A stretch of DNA of 64,000 nucleotides from contig NZ_JACHLZ010000001.1 of the NCBI RefSeq assembly GCF_014204755.1, positions 2,480,001-2,544,000 of the forward strand. The letters run 5' to 3'. The translations under genes and the position numbers were made by a program. The notes under the pieces are model-generated. The model had not been told where the DNA came from. It saw only the letters and a list, made by a program, of their open reading frames with translations, and ran no database searches. Shown here piece after piece: positions 55,220 through 64,000 of the stretch. Source of the stretch: Brachybacterium aquaticum (GTDB lineage Bacteria > Actinomycetota > Actinomycetes > Actinomycetales > Dermabacteraceae). Position 1 is the stretch's first letter; each line of letters begins with the position of its first letter.

Positions 55220-57130
55220 GTCGTACTTCGCCAGGCGCTTCTTGTCGCCGGAGTTCTGCAGGGACAGCAGCTGGGCGTAGATGCCGCCGCTCGCGGCGAG
55301 CTCGGCCGGGGAGCCGATCTCGTCCACGTGCCCGTCGCGCAGGGTGACGATGCGGTCCACGCCCGCGATCGTGGAGAGTCGGTGGGCGATGATCAGCGAG
55401 GTCCGCCCGGTCATCAGCTCGTCCAGGCCCTTCTGCACCTGGATCTCGGCCTTGGTGTCCAGGGCGGAGGTCGCCTCGTCCAGCACCAGCACCGGGGCGT
55501 CCTTGAGAATCGCGCGGGCCACCGCGATGCGCTGGCGCTGACCTCCGGACAGCTTCAGGCCCCGCTCGCCGATCACCTGGTCGAAGCCGTCGGGGAAGCG
55601 GCGCACGAAGGTCTCCGCGTTGGCGCGCCGTGCCGCGTCCAGGACCTCCTCGTCGCTCGCGCCCGGCCGGCCGTAGGCGATGTTCTCGCGGATGGTGCCG
55701 GAGAACAGGGAGGCGTCCTGGAAGACGACGCCGATGCGGGAGCGCAGCTCGTCCAGCGGCAGGTCCGCGTTGGAGCGGCCCACCACTTCGACCGCGCCCG
55801 AGCGCGGCTCGTAGAGCCCCAGCAGCAGGTTCACGATCGTGGACTTGCCGCCGCCGGACTCGCCCACGAGCGCGACCTTCTCGCCGCGGTCGATGGTGAA
55901 GTCGATGCCGTGCAGCACGTCCTCCCCGTCCTCGTAGGCGAAGGACACGTCGCGGAAGGCGACCACGGGCGCGCCGGGGACCGGGTCGATCGTGGCGACG
56001 GCGGCCGACGGGGCCTCGGGGGCGCGCTCGCCCGCCGTGCCCCCGTCGGCCGTGATCTCACGATCTGCCGTGCCGGTCCCGCCGGCGGCGCTGATCACCT
56101 CGGCCTCCGCACCCGTGCCGCGCCGGGCGAGCATCGCCGCGGTGCGCGGGTCGACCTCGGTCTCCATGACGCGGAAGTAGTCCTTGGACCCGGCGATCGC
56201 GCGCTGGGCGGAGTCGATGACCCAGCTCATGGACTGCACCGGGGCCTTGGCCATGCCCATCAGCTGCACGAGCAGCACCATCTCACCGAGGGTGAAGGCG
56301 CCCTGCACGGTGCGCACGAAGATGATCACGTAGATGCCGAAGAAGATGACGTTGAGGAACGCCCGACGGATCACGTCCATCCTGTGCCAGTGGGTGGACT
56401 GGGCGCGGGTGGTGGCGTCGGTGGAGGCGAAGCGGCGGGAGAAGTCGGCGAGCTCGCCGCGCTCGCGCACGAAGGACTTCACCACGCGGATCTGCCCGAT
56501 CACCTCGGCGAAGCGGCCGGAGGCGATGTCGACCTGCTCGTTCTTCTCCCCCTCGAGCTTCTGCCACTTCACCGAGGTCAGCGAGGTCAGCCACACGTAG
56601 ACGGGGAACACGATGAGCAGCAGCAGCGCGAGCGGCCACGCGTACCAGGCGCTGATGGCGAGGACGGCGACGGTGGTGATGAGCATCGACGCGAAGGAGT
56701 TGGACATGGTCTTCGCGAAGTTGGTGATCTCGGTGATCGAGCGGTTCAGCCGCGCCACGATCGTGCCGGTGATCTCGCCGTCGAACCAGCGCTGGGGCAG
56801 GTGGAGCAGCTTCTCGTAGTAGCGCACCGAGAGGATCGTGCGCATGCGGTTGCTCATCACGTCGCCGAACCAGCCGCCGATGTTGGAGACCACGGTCTGC
56901 GCGAGCTCGGCGAGGAGCACGGCGGCGGCGATGAGGACGACGGTGCGCACGGCGGCACCGGTGGCGGTCTGCCCGCCGACGGCGCCGGCGACGGTGTCGG
57001 TCGCGTGGCCGATGAGGAAGGGCACCGCCAGGGATGCGGCGGAGGTCAGGACCGAGCAGAGGATGACCGCGGAGTACAGCGGGGCGAGGGCGCGGGTGAA
57101 GCGCACGATGCGCAGGAGGGCAGACACCAC
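55208..57130 (-). CDS. ABC exporter (fused permease and ATPase)
   Basis: A 640-residue half-transporter working as a homodimer. The six-helix TMD (~1-320) includes LPQRWFDGEITGTIVARLNRS. A ~65-residue acidic/Ala-rich linker follows, longer than usual. The ATPase (~395-625) has Walker A GESGGGKST (GxSGSGKS in most, here GGG), Q-loop GVVFQDASLFSGTIRENIAYG, signature LSGGQRQRIAVAR, Walker B VLVLDEATSALD and H-loop AHRLS. All catalytic residues are present. Type is MsbA/multidrug or lipid exporter; substrate unknown. GTG at 57130 or 57127 are the candidate starts. Located 107 bp downstream of the carrier gene at 57237 on the same strand. Confidence 0.92.
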   Translation of the reverse strand: MVSALLRIVRFTRALAPLYSAVILCSVLTSAASLAVPFLIGHATDTVAGAVGGQTATGAAVRTVVLIAAAVLLAELAQTVVSNIGGWFGDVMSNRMRTILSVRYYEKLLHLPQRWFDGEITGTIVARLNRSITEITNFAKTMSNSFASMLITTVAVLAISAWYAWPLALLLLIVFPVYVWLTSLTSVKWQKLEGEKNEQVDIASGRFAEVIGQIRVVKSFVRERGELADFSRRFASTDATTRAQSTHWHRMDVIRRAFLNVIFFGIYVIIFVRTVQGAFTLGEMVLLVQLMGMAKAPVQSMSWVIDSAQRAIAGSKDYFRVMETEVDPRTAAMLARRGTGAEAEVISAAGGTGTADREITADGGTAGERAPEAPSAAVATIDPVPGAPVVAFRDVSFAYEDGEDVLHGIDFTIDRGEKVALVGESGGGKSTIVNLLLGLYEPRSGAVEVVGRSNADLPLDELRSRIGVVFQDASLFSGTIRENIAYGRPGASDEEVLDAARRANAETFVRRFPDGFDQVIGERGLKLSGGQRQRIAVARAILKDAPVLVLDEATSALDTKAEIQVQKGLDELMTGRTSLIIAHRLSTIAGVDRIVTLRDGHVDEIGSPAELAASGGIYAQLLSLQNSGDKKRLAKYDITG

Positions 57131-57201
57131 AGCAGGGTAGGGCGAGGCCTGCGCGGGAGGGAGGGGGCAGGGGCGGAGTGTGAGTGAGCGGACGTCGGTC
57201 C

Positions 57202-58175
<974 letters not shown>

Positions 58176-58208
58176 CCCGGCAGGGTACGCGCGTCAGGAG
58201 GGAATCCC

Positions 58209-58847
58209 TCAGATCCAGCCGCTGTCCGAGGCGGTCCTCACGGCCTCGGCGCGGTTGGTGACCCCGAGCTTCCCGATCGCGGAGGAGATGTGGTTGCGCA
58301 CGGTGCCCTCGGAGAGGAACACGCGCGCGGCGATGTCGGTGGTGGTGCCGCCGGCCGAGGCGGCGCGCAGCACCTCGGTCTCCTTGGCGGTCAGGGGGTT
58401 GGGGCCGGCGGCGAGGGACTGGGCGGCGAGCTCCGGGTCCACCACCCGCAGCCCCTGGTGGACGCGGCGGATCGCGTCGACGAGCCGCTCCACGGGCGCG
58501 TCCTTGACCATGAACCCGTCGGCCCCCGCCTCGAGGGTGCGGCGCAGATATCCGGCCCGCCCGAAGGTGGTGAGCACGATGATGCGGGTGGGCCCGCCGT
58601 CCTCGCGCAGCCGCTCGGCGACGCCGAGGCCGTCCTCGGGGCCGACGGTCCCGTCGGCCGACTCGCCGGGCGGCATCTGGACGTCGAGCAGGAGCACGTC
58701 GGGCCGCGTCTCCCGGACCGCGTCGAGGGCCTCGGCGCAGGTGGCGGCCTCGGCGACGACCTCGAGGTCGTTCTCCAGGCGCAGCAGGGCGGCGAGCCCG
58801 CTGCGCAGCAGGGCCTGGTCGTCGGCGAGAGCGATGCGCAGGGTCAT
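58209..58847 (-). CDS. NarL/LuxR-family response regulator
   Basis: A 212-residue regulator. Receiver domain (1-~125): acidic pair in ALADDQALLRSG, phospho-accepting Asp55 in LLLDVQMPPG, Thr in VLTTFGR and Lys in GFMVKDAP. A short insertion after Asp55 (GESADGTVGPEDG) is longer than usual. LuxR-type helix-turn-helix at ~150-212: LTAKETEVLRAASAGGTTT, then ARVFLSEGTVRNHISSAIGKL. The start overlaps the kinase stop (ATGA at 58844-58847). It likely controls the upstream ABC transporter operon; a 14-bp palindrome at 61833-61846 is a candidate site. Confidence 0.95.
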   Translation of the reverse strand: MTLRIALADDQALLRSGLAALLRLENDLEVVAEAATCAEALDAVRETRPDVLLLDVQMPPGESADGTVGPEDGLGVAERLREDGGPTRIIVLTTFGRAGYLRRTLEAGADGFMVKDAPVERLVDAIRRVHQGLRVVDPELAAQSLAAGPNPLTAKETEVLRAASAGGTTTDIAARVFLSEGTVRNHISSAIGKLGVTNRAEAVRTASDSGWI

Positions 58848-59977
58848 GGGGTGCCTTCCTCGAGGCGGGCGATGAGTCGGGTGCCGTCGGGCCCGGTGTC
58901 GACGGTGAGGGTGCCGCCGGCCTCGGCGACGCGGGCCTCGAGGCCGGCAAGTCCCGTGCGCGCGCGGCCGGCGGGGATGCCGACGCCGTCGTCGGCGACC
59001 TCCACCTCTTCCTCCGTGACGCGCAGCGTGGCGCGGGTGGCGCGGGAGTGGCGGACCACGTTGGTGACGCCCTCGCGCAGCACGTAGCCGAACAGCTCGG
59101 AGCGCTCGTCGTCCAAGGCGGGCAGGGCCGCGGGGACGTCGGCCTCGATGCCGGCGGCGAGCAGGACGCTGCGGGCGGAGGCGATCTCGGTGGCGGCGCG
59201 GACCTGCTGCATGCCCGAGGCGGTGGTGCGCACGTCGGCGAGGGACTGGCGGGAGATCCGCTCGATCTCGGCGAGCTGGGTGCGGGCGGCGTCCGGGTCG
59301 GACTCCAGCAGGCGCTGGGCGAGCTGGGCGGAGACGGTGATGGTGGTCAGGGAGTGGCCGAGGATGTCGTGGAGGTCCCGGCCTATGCGCTCGCGCTCAG
59401 CGGCGACGGCGAGGTTCGCGCTGCGCCGCTCGGCCGCATCGAGGCGGTCCTTGAGGATCTCCCGCTCCACCCCTTCGGCAAGGCTCAGCGCGAACACGAG
59501 GCCGACGAGGGCGAGCACGATCGCGATCGGCTGCTCGTGCAGCACGGCGATGACGACCACGACGAGGCCGAGGAGGGGCACGACGACGCGGGCCCCTCGC
59601 AGCGGCACCAGGATGGCGTGCATGACCTGCACGAACATCACCATGTAGAGGATGTCCACGCCGATGATCAACCCGATCAGCGCCACCACGACCCAGCTTG
59701 CGCCGAGCCAGAGGAGACGGTCGCGCACCGGATAGGAACGGGCACCGATGGTGTACACGAACAGCACCGAGTAGGGGAGGCACAGCGCGGTGACGGCGAG
59801 CGCCTGCCACAGCGGCAGAGCTCCCCAGGCGGGGATGATGATGTACAGCAGGAACAGCAGCGACGGCGCGGTGAAGGCGATCGAGCCCGAGTCGCGGGCG
59901 GCCCGGTGGACGCCGCGCAGGGTCCGCGGGTACTCGGGCGGCTCGGCCTCCCGGCGCTGCGGCGTCGCGACGATCAT
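58844..59977 (-). CDS. Sensor histidine kinase (HisKA_3 type)
   Basis: A 377-residue membrane kinase. Five or six hydrophobic segments (~35-165) with short loops suggest membrane-embedded sensing, as in kinases that sense envelope or antibiotic stress. HisKA_3: ERERIGRDLHDILGHSLTTI with phospho-His203. HATPase_c: LREGVTNVVRHSRATRATL and VADDGVGIP. I prefer ATG 59977, eight bases after GGGGGAGA, over the GTG two codons upstream. It phosphorylates the response regulator encoded immediately downstream with overlap. The gene starts 18 bp after the permease stop. Confidence 0.94.
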   Translation of the reverse strand: MIVATPQRREAEPPEYPRTLRGVHRAARDSGSIAFTAPSLLFLLYIIIPAWGALPLWQALAVTALCLPYSVLFVYTIGARSYPVRDRLLWLGASWVVVALIGLIIGVDILYMVMFVQVMHAILVPLRGARVVVPLLGLVVVVIAVLHEQPIAIVLALVGLVFALSLAEGVEREILKDRLDAAERRSANLAVAAERERIGRDLHDILGHSLTTITVSAQLAQRLLESDPDAARTQLAEIERISRQSLADVRTTASGMQQVRAATEIASARSVLLAAGIEADVPAALPALDDERSELFGYVLREGVTNVVRHSRATRATLRVTEEEVEVADDGVGIPAGRARTGLAGLEARVAEAGGTLTVDTGPDGTRLIARLEEGTP

Positions 59978-59995
59978 GGGCACAGTCTCCCCCGC

Positions 59996-60817
59996 TCAGC
60001 GCCTGGAGGCACGTCGGGCGGCGCGGCGCAGCAGCATCGCGCAGGCGATCGCGAGGCCGAGCGTCCAGGCCGCGAGGGTGAGCACGCCCCGCATCGGCAG
60101 GTCCCCGCCGAGGATCCCCCAGGTCCCGAGCTCGCCGAGCCAGTAGGTGGGCAGGAACCGGGCGACGGTCTGCAGCCAGGTCGGGAACATGTCGTAGGGG
60201 AACCAGAGGCCGCCGGCGACGGCGAGCAGCATCATCCCGATGGTGGTCACGGCGCCGACGGCGCTGGGCTTGAGCGCCAGGCCGATCCCGAGACCCATGA
60301 GCACCAGCGGCACCATCCCGACCCACAGGGCGAGCAGGGAGCGCAGCAGCTCGGGACCGCTGAGGTCGACGCCGGCCAGCAGGATCCCGGCGAGGAACAC
60401 GCCGAACAGGGCCGGGAGCACCACGACCATGGCGGCGGCGAGCTTGCCGACCACGAAGCTGCGCGGCTGGAGGCCGGCGACCATCAGCTGGCGCAGCCAG
60501 CCGTTGGCGCGTTCGATCTGGATCATGGCGCCGGCGTTCAGGGCGGCGCCGAGACCGCCGTAGGCGGCCATGCGCACCATGATGAAGGTGCCGACGCTCT
60601 GGCCGTCCTCGCCGCTGAGCTCCTGGCCGAAGATCTGGTTGAACATGAGGAACATCAGCACCGGCAGCGCGACCGTGAAGAACACGAACATGCCGTTGCG
60701 CAGCGTGGTGCGGGTGGTGGCGAGGGCGTAGCGGGCGGTGCGGACGCTCTGGGGGACGGTGCGGACGGCCTCGGGGGCGAGGGCGGCCGACGGGGCGGTG
60801 GCGGGCAGGGCAGTGAT
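59996..60817 (-). CDS. ABC-2-type permease, apparently starting at ATC
   Basis: The transporter domain reads RYALATTRTTLRNGMFVFFTVALPVL-like sequence in frame well upstream of the first ATG (60691), which would remove the first helix. Between the ATPase stop (60845) and 60691 there is no in-frame ATG, GTG or TTG. ATC at 60817 has GGAG seven bases upstream (60825-60828) and would give a 273-residue protein of normal size (ITALPATAPSA...). Six membrane segments follow, with GVDLSGPELLRSLLALWVGM and LAVAGGLWFPYDMFP typical of DrrB/antibiotic-type permeases. It works with the ATPase encoded just upstream. CTG at 60808 is another candidate start. Confidence 0.75.
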   Translation of the reverse strand: MTALPATAPSAALAPEAVRTVPQSVRTARYALATTRTTLRNGMFVFFTVALPVLMFLMFNQIFGQELSGEDGQSVGTFIMVRMAAYGGLGAALNAGAMIQIERANGWLRQLMVAGLQPRSFVVGKLAAAMVVVLPALFGVFLAGILLAGVDLSGPELLRSLLALWVGMVPLVLMGLGIGLALKPSAVGAVTTIGMMLLAVAGGLWFPYDMFPTWLQTVARFLPTYWLGELGTWGILGGDLPMRGVLTLAAWTLGLAIACAMLLRRAARRASRR

Positions 60818-60844
60818 GGGGGGACTCCGTGTGGTCTCGGGCGA

Positions 60845-61774
60845 TCAGTGGGCGGTGAGCTGGAGGAACGCATCCTCGAGGCTCGGGGTGGCGACGGCGA
60901 TGTCGCGGACGGCGCCGGTGGTGGCGGGGCCGCCTGTGGCAAAGAGGGCGCGCAGGGTGGCGTCGGAGTCGCTGCTCGCCAGGCGGATCCTGCCGTCCTC
61001 GAGGAGGTCCACGGCGGTGACGCCGGCGAGGCGGCCGAGCGGCTCGGCGGCATCGTGATCAACGGCGTCCCCGCCGGCGAGGGAGAGGGTGAGGACCTTC
61101 CCGCCGATGCGCTCCTTGATCGCGGTGCCGGTGCCGTCGGCGACGATGCGGCCGCGGTCCATGACGACCACGCGCCCGGCCTCCTGGTCGGCCTCCTCGA
61201 GGTAGTGGGTGGCGAAGACGACGGTGCGGCCCTCGGCGGCGACGGCGCGCATCCGCTCCCAGAAGCGGCGGCGGGTCTCGACGTCCATGGCGACCGTCGG
61301 CTCGTCCAGCAGGATCACCTCGGGGTCGGGCAGCAGGGCCAGGGCGAAGCGGACGCGCTGCGCCTCGCCGCCGGAGAGGCGGGAGGTGTTCTTGCGCAGC
61401 AGGGCGGAGATGTCGGCCCGCTCGATGACGTCGTCCATCGCGAGCGGATGGGCGCACACCCCGCCGACCAGCGACAGCAGCAGCCGCACGGGCACGTCCT
61501 CGAGGAGGGTGCCGTTCTGGAGCATCGCGCCGACGCGGCCCTCCTGGGCGGCGAGCGCGGGAGCGGTGCCGCACACGGCGACGGTGCCGGCGTCCGGGGT
61601 GACGAGCCCCAGGATCATCTCGGTGGTGGTGGACTTCCCGGCGCCGTTGGGGCCGAGGAGCGCGAGCATCTGCCCGCGGGGGACGGTGAGGTCGAGGTGG
61701 TCGACGGCGGTGAGCTCGCCGAAGGACTTGGTCAGTCCCGTGAGCTCGAGGGCGGGGGCGGCGCTGGTGATCAT
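60845..61774 (-). CDS. ABC transporter ATP-binding protein (DrrA/CcmA type)
   Basis: A 309-residue ATPase that energises the adjacent permease. Walker A GPNGAGKST begins at residue 41, the Q-loop is in VGAMLQNGTLL, signature LSGGEAQRVRFALAL at 133, Walker B VILLDEPTVAMD near 151 and the H-loop FATHYLEEAD. The ~80-residue C-terminal extension (LTLSLAGGDAVDHD, ending ATPSLEDAFLQLTA) is that of DrrA-type drug exporters. First gene of a four-gene operon ATPase-permease-kinase-regulator. GGGAGG lies eight bases before ATG 61774. Probable role: export of, or resistance to, an amphiphilic drug or peptide. Confidence 0.94.
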   Translation of the reverse strand: MITSAAPALELTGLTKSFGELTAVDHLDLTVPRGQMLALLGPNGAGKSTTTEMILGLVTPDAGTVAVCGTAPALAAQEGRVGAMLQNGTLLEDVPVRLLLSLVGGVCAHPLAMDDVIERADISALLRKNTSRLSGGEAQRVRFALALLPDPEVILLDEPTVAMDVETRRRFWERMRAVAAEGRTVVFATHYLEEADQEAGRVVVMDRGRIVADGTGTAIKERIGGKVLTLSLAGGDAVDHDAAEPLGRLAGVTAVDLLEDGRIRLASSDSDATLRALFATGGPATTGAVRDIAVATPSLEDAFLQLTAH

Positions 61775-61832
61775 GGAAGGAGCCTCCCGTGCGGGCGGCG
61801 CCCACCCCAGTCCCCGCGATCATGACCTCGCC

Positions 61833-61846
61833 ATGACAGCTGTCAT
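61833..61846. promoter_or_regulatory. 14-bp perfect palindrome ATGACAGCTGTCAT
   Basis: The palindrome lies in the 98-bp gap between the divergent ABC operon (start 61774) and the amidohydrolase (start 61873). NarL/LuxR-type regulators bind short twofold-symmetric sites of this size, so the operon's own response regulator is a plausible binder; either gene could be the target. Confidence 0.5.
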
Positions 61847-61872
61847 CGCTCCTGCCCGGCTACGCTGGATCG

Positions 61873-63369
61873 GTGCTGATCAGACAGGTGCGACTTCATG
61901 GCCGGGGCCTCGTGGACCTGCGGGTGCGGGACGGTCTGCTGGCCGGGATCGGCCCGTCCCTCGCGCGGGAGGCGGGCGAGGAGGTGCTCGACGGCGGCGG
62001 CGCCCTCGCGCTGCCGGGGCTCTGGGACCAGCACGTGCACACCGGCCAGCTCTCCCAGGCCCATGCCCGGCTCGACACAAGCGGGGCGGGCAGCGTGGGC
62101 GTGATCCTGGAGCTCGTGCGCGCCGAGCTCGCGGCCCGGCGCGAGTGGGCCTCCGGCGGGGAGGCGGCGCTGGTCGGCTTCGGCCACCGGCTCGTGGACC
62201 TCGCGGTCCCGCCGACGGTGCCTGCGCTCGACGAGGCGACCGGCGCGGTGCCGACGGTGCTGATCGGCGGCGACGCCCACCATGCCTGGCTGAACTCGTC
62301 GGCCCTGCGGGCGCTCGGCCTGCCCCCGCGCGACGGCGTGGTCGCCGAGGAGGAGTGGTTCGCGCTCGCGCCGCGCCTGCCCGAACTGCCCGGCGTCGCC
62401 GACGCGATCCGGGCGGGGACCGCGATGATGCAGCGCCAGGCCCTGCAGCGCGGGGTGGTGGGGCTCGTGGACATGGAGTGGGGCCGGCCCTGGGAGGAGT
62501 GGCCGCAGCGCTCCCCGCGGATGCGGATCCGCACCGCCGTGTACCCGGCGGAGCTGGCGGCCGCGCCGGGGCCGACGGGGACGGTGCTGGGCGGGTCCGG
62601 GCTCGTGACCATGGGCCCGCTGAAGGTGATCGTCGACGGCGCCCTCGGCTCCCACTCGGCGTACACCCGCGAGGCCTACTCCGACGGGCACGGCTACACC
62701 GGTCACGGGGTGCTGTCCGTCGGCCCCGAGGCGCTGCGCGAGGCCCTCGCGGACGCGAGCGCGCGCGGCCTCACCGCGGCGGTGCACGCGATCGGCGACG
62801 CCGCCGCGCAGCTCGCCCTCGCCGCGATCGGCGAGGTGGGGATCCCCGCCCGCATAGAGCACGCCCAGATGCTCACCGATGCGGACGTCACCGCGATGGC
62901 CTCGCTCGGGGTCGTGGCCTCGGTCCAGCCCGCGCACCTGCTGGACGACCGGGATGCGACCGAGGCGCTGTGGCCGGGCCGCGGCGGCGAGGCGTTCCGC
63001 CTGCGGGACCTGGTCAGCGCCGGGGTGCCGCTCGTGCTCGGCTCGGATGCGCCGGTCGCGCCGCTGGACCCGTGGCTCGCCATGGCCGCAGCCGTGCACC
63101 GCAGCGCCGACGAGCGGCCGGCCTGGCATCCCGGTCAGCAGCTCCAGCCGCGCGAGGCCCTCGCCGCCTCGACCGACGGGGTGGCGGCGCTGGAGGTCGG
63201 GGGCGCGGCCGACGTGGTCCTCGTGGAGGACGCGACCCTGTTCGACGACGTGCCCGTCGGCGCGGACGGGCTCATGGTCGAGGGCGCGGCCCGGGAGGCC
63301 GGGGCACGGCTGCGGGAGACCGAGGTGCTCGCGACGGTCGTGGCGGGGCGGCTCGCCGCACAGCGGTGA
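61873..63369 (+). CDS. Amidohydrolase (YtcJ-like, amidohydrolase_3)
   Basis: A 498-residue metal-dependent hydrolase starting at GTG 61873. Metal-binding HxH is in GLWDQHVHTGQLS; further ligands lie in KVIVDGALGSHSA, AAVHAIGDAAAQ, RIEHAQML and the catalytic Asp in LGSDAPVAPLDPW. The composite beta-sandwich is split between the first ~50 and last ~60 residues, as in the family. Such enzymes hydrolyse cyclic amides, formamides or N-acyl compounds; the substrate is not identifiable. Its stop context is repeated twice more just downstream. Divergent from the ABC operon, so possibly co-controlled. Confidence 0.85.
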   Translation: MLIRQVRLHGRGLVDLRVRDGLLAGIGPSLAREAGEEVLDGGGALALPGLWDQHVHTGQLSQAHARLDTSGAGSVGVILELVRAELAARREWASGGEAALVGFGHRLVDLAVPPTVPALDEATGAVPTVLIGGDAHHAWLNSSALRALGLPPRDGVVAEEEWFALAPRLPELPGVADAIRAGTAMMQRQALQRGVVGLVDMEWGRPWEEWPQRSPRMRIRTAVYPAELAAAPGPTGTVLGGSGLVTMGPLKVIVDGALGSHSAYTREAYSDGHGYTGHGVLSVGPEALREALADASARGLTAAVHAIGDAAAQLALAAIGEVGIPARIEHAQMLTDADVTAMASLGVVASVQPAHLLDDRDATEALWPGRGGEAFRLRDLVSAGVPLVLGSDAPVAPLDPWLAMAAAVHRSADERPAWHPGQQLQPREALAASTDGVAALEVGGAADVVLVEDATLFDDVPVGADGLMVEGAAREAGARLRETEVLATVVAGRLAAQR

Positions 63370-63391
63370 GGCGGTGGTGAGCCGGTGGTGA
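63365..63391 (+). repeat. Imperfect 11-bp tandem repeat carrying the amidohydrolase stop codon
   Basis: GGTGAGGCGGT (63365-63375), GGTGAGCCGGT (63376-63386) and GGTGAGC (63387-63393) place TGA at 63367, 63378 and 63389. Only the first is in frame with the gene. It ends 11 bp before the convergent kinase stop. Confidence 0.75.
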
Positions 63392-63401
63392 GCGCGGGCG
63401 G

Positions 63402-64000
63402 TCAGCCCTTCGTCGCCGACTTCTTCGCGGGCTTCTTCTTCGCCGGCTTCTTCCGCTCGAGCGCGGAGGCGACGTCCTCGGCGTACTCGAGCGAGCTGCG
63501 GTCGGGGCGCTCGTAGTCGGTGTCCCGCTCGGCCGGGCGCGTGGGGATCTCGATCTTCTGGGGCTCCACATACTCCCAGGAGACGCGCTGGAGGATGTCG
63601 TGGATGACGTTGATCCGGGAGCGCTTCTTGTCCTCGCTCTCGACCGTGACCCAGCGGGCTCCGGGCAGGTCGGTGGCCGCGAACATCGCGTCCTTCGCGC
63701 GGGAGTAGTCCTCCCAGCGGGCGATGGACTCCACGTCCATCGGGGAGAGCTTCCAGCGGCGCATCGGGTCGTCGGCCCGGGAGCGGAACCGCGCCTCCTG
63801 CTCCTCGTCGGAGACGGAGAACCAGTACTTGATCAACCGGATCCCGTCCTCGATGAGCATCCGCTCGAAGTCGGGGGCCTGGCGCAGGAAGCGGTGGTAC
63901 TGGACCTCGGTGGCGAAGCCCATCACCCGCTCCACCCCGGCACGGTTGTACCAGGAGCGGTCGAAGATGACGATCTCCCCGGCCGCGGGCAGGTGCGGGA
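63402..64000 (-). CDS. Polyphosphate kinase 2 family protein (5' end outside window)
   Basis: The last ~199 codons of a PPK2-type kinase; the frame is open to the right edge. The visible part begins with the Walker B-like segment IVIFDRSWYNRAGVERVMGF, diagnostic of PPK2, then the lid region with RRWKLSPMDVESIARWEDYS, and RWVTVESEDKKRSRINVIHDIL. PPK2 enzymes transfer phosphate between polyphosphate and nucleotides (often polyP plus GDP/ADP to GTP/ATP). The C-terminus adds a Lys/Ala/Pro tail (ERKKPAKKKPAKKSATKG) not part of the enzyme core, perhaps binding polyphosphate or nucleic acid. Class I/II/III cannot be decided from the fragment. Confidence 0.92.
   Translation of the reverse strand, partial: PHLPAAGEIVIFDRSWYNRAGVERVMGFATEVQYHRFLRQAPDFERMLIEDGIRLIKYWFSVSDEEQEARFRSRADDPMRRWKLSPMDVESIARWEDYSRAKDAMFAATDLPGARWVTVESEDKKRSRINVIHDILQRVSWEYVEPQKIEIPTRPAERDTDYERPDRSSLEYAEDVASALERKKPAKKKPAKKSATKG

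Noticed and set aside
60691-60693. ATG at 60691 as the permease start
   Set aside because: It would delete the first conserved helix and the preceding RYALATTRTTLRNG segment and has no ribosome-binding site at the right distance; kept only as a fallback.

Overview
The window is chromosomal DNA of a very GC-rich actinomycete. Gene density is high, GTG starts and 4-base ATGA/GTGA overlaps are common, and several families are typical of actinobacteria (DUF5926, DUF222/13E12 HNH nuclease, DUF6320). The content best fits the Micrococcales/Dermabacteraceae, for example Brachybacterium. That placement is inference from family content, not a search result. I support 52 protein genes, one of them interrupted by a stop codon and two cut by the window edges. 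I see no rRNA, tRNA, CRISPR array or insertion sequence, and no gene-free stretch longer than 300 bases.

Layout. 1-9.1 kb: the end of a secretion-adaptor-like protein coupled to a GH81 beta-1,3-glucanase lipoprotein, then a HAD phosphatase, serS, a diacylglycerol kinase-like enzyme, a YdeI-like protein, pheA and a DUF222/HNH nuclease with DnaA-box-like upstream DNA. 9.4-16.6 kb: a membrane protein/GntR/GNAT operon with an apparent self-operator, a phosphatase-like membrane protein, and a glutaminase/DUF5926/glycosyltransferase operon. 16.6-29.5 kb: a D-lactate-dehydrogenase-like flavo-iron-sulfur protein, a Fic protein, a 2003-residue secreted alpha-amylase/pullulanase fusion with maltose-type operator repeats, an Lrp/ornithine cyclodeaminase pair, and a GAF regulator. 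29.6-39 kb: a BCCT transporter, a uracil-type permease, a large membrane protein, and a tightly coupled five-gene operon (YccF, flavin reductase, alpha/beta hydrolase, acyltransferase-like protein, DUF6320). 39-54 kb: argS, a lysoplasmalogenase, a degenerate alpha/beta hydrolase, a nucleosidase, dehydrogenases, a rhodanese, a secreted nuclease/phosphatase, and an SPFH/zinc-ribbon/small-membrane-protein module ending in a flavoprotein gene with an in-frame TAG. 54-64 kb: two BASS-type carriers, an ABC exporter, an ABC transporter plus two-component system operon, an amidohydrolase and the end of a PPK2-type polyphosphate kinase.

How genes work together. The starch enzyme is probably controlled by a LacI-type maltose repressor encoded elsewhere. 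Lrp very likely controls the divergent cyclodeaminase. The sensor kinase and response regulator probably control the ABC transporter they are transcribed with. The YccF-to-DUF6320 operon looks like an uncharacterised lipid or ester pathway. The SPFH/zinc-ribbon set resembles the membrane-stress module YdjGHI of Bacillus.

Most unusual signals: short tandem duplications that copy the stop codon of five separate genes; a single nonsense codon in an otherwise intact flavoprotein gene; an ABC permease whose only well-placed start is ATC; an iterated GTCGGCCGACGGGG-type motif in both coding and non-coding DNA; and an alpha/beta hydrolase that appears to have lost its catalytic serine and histidine.
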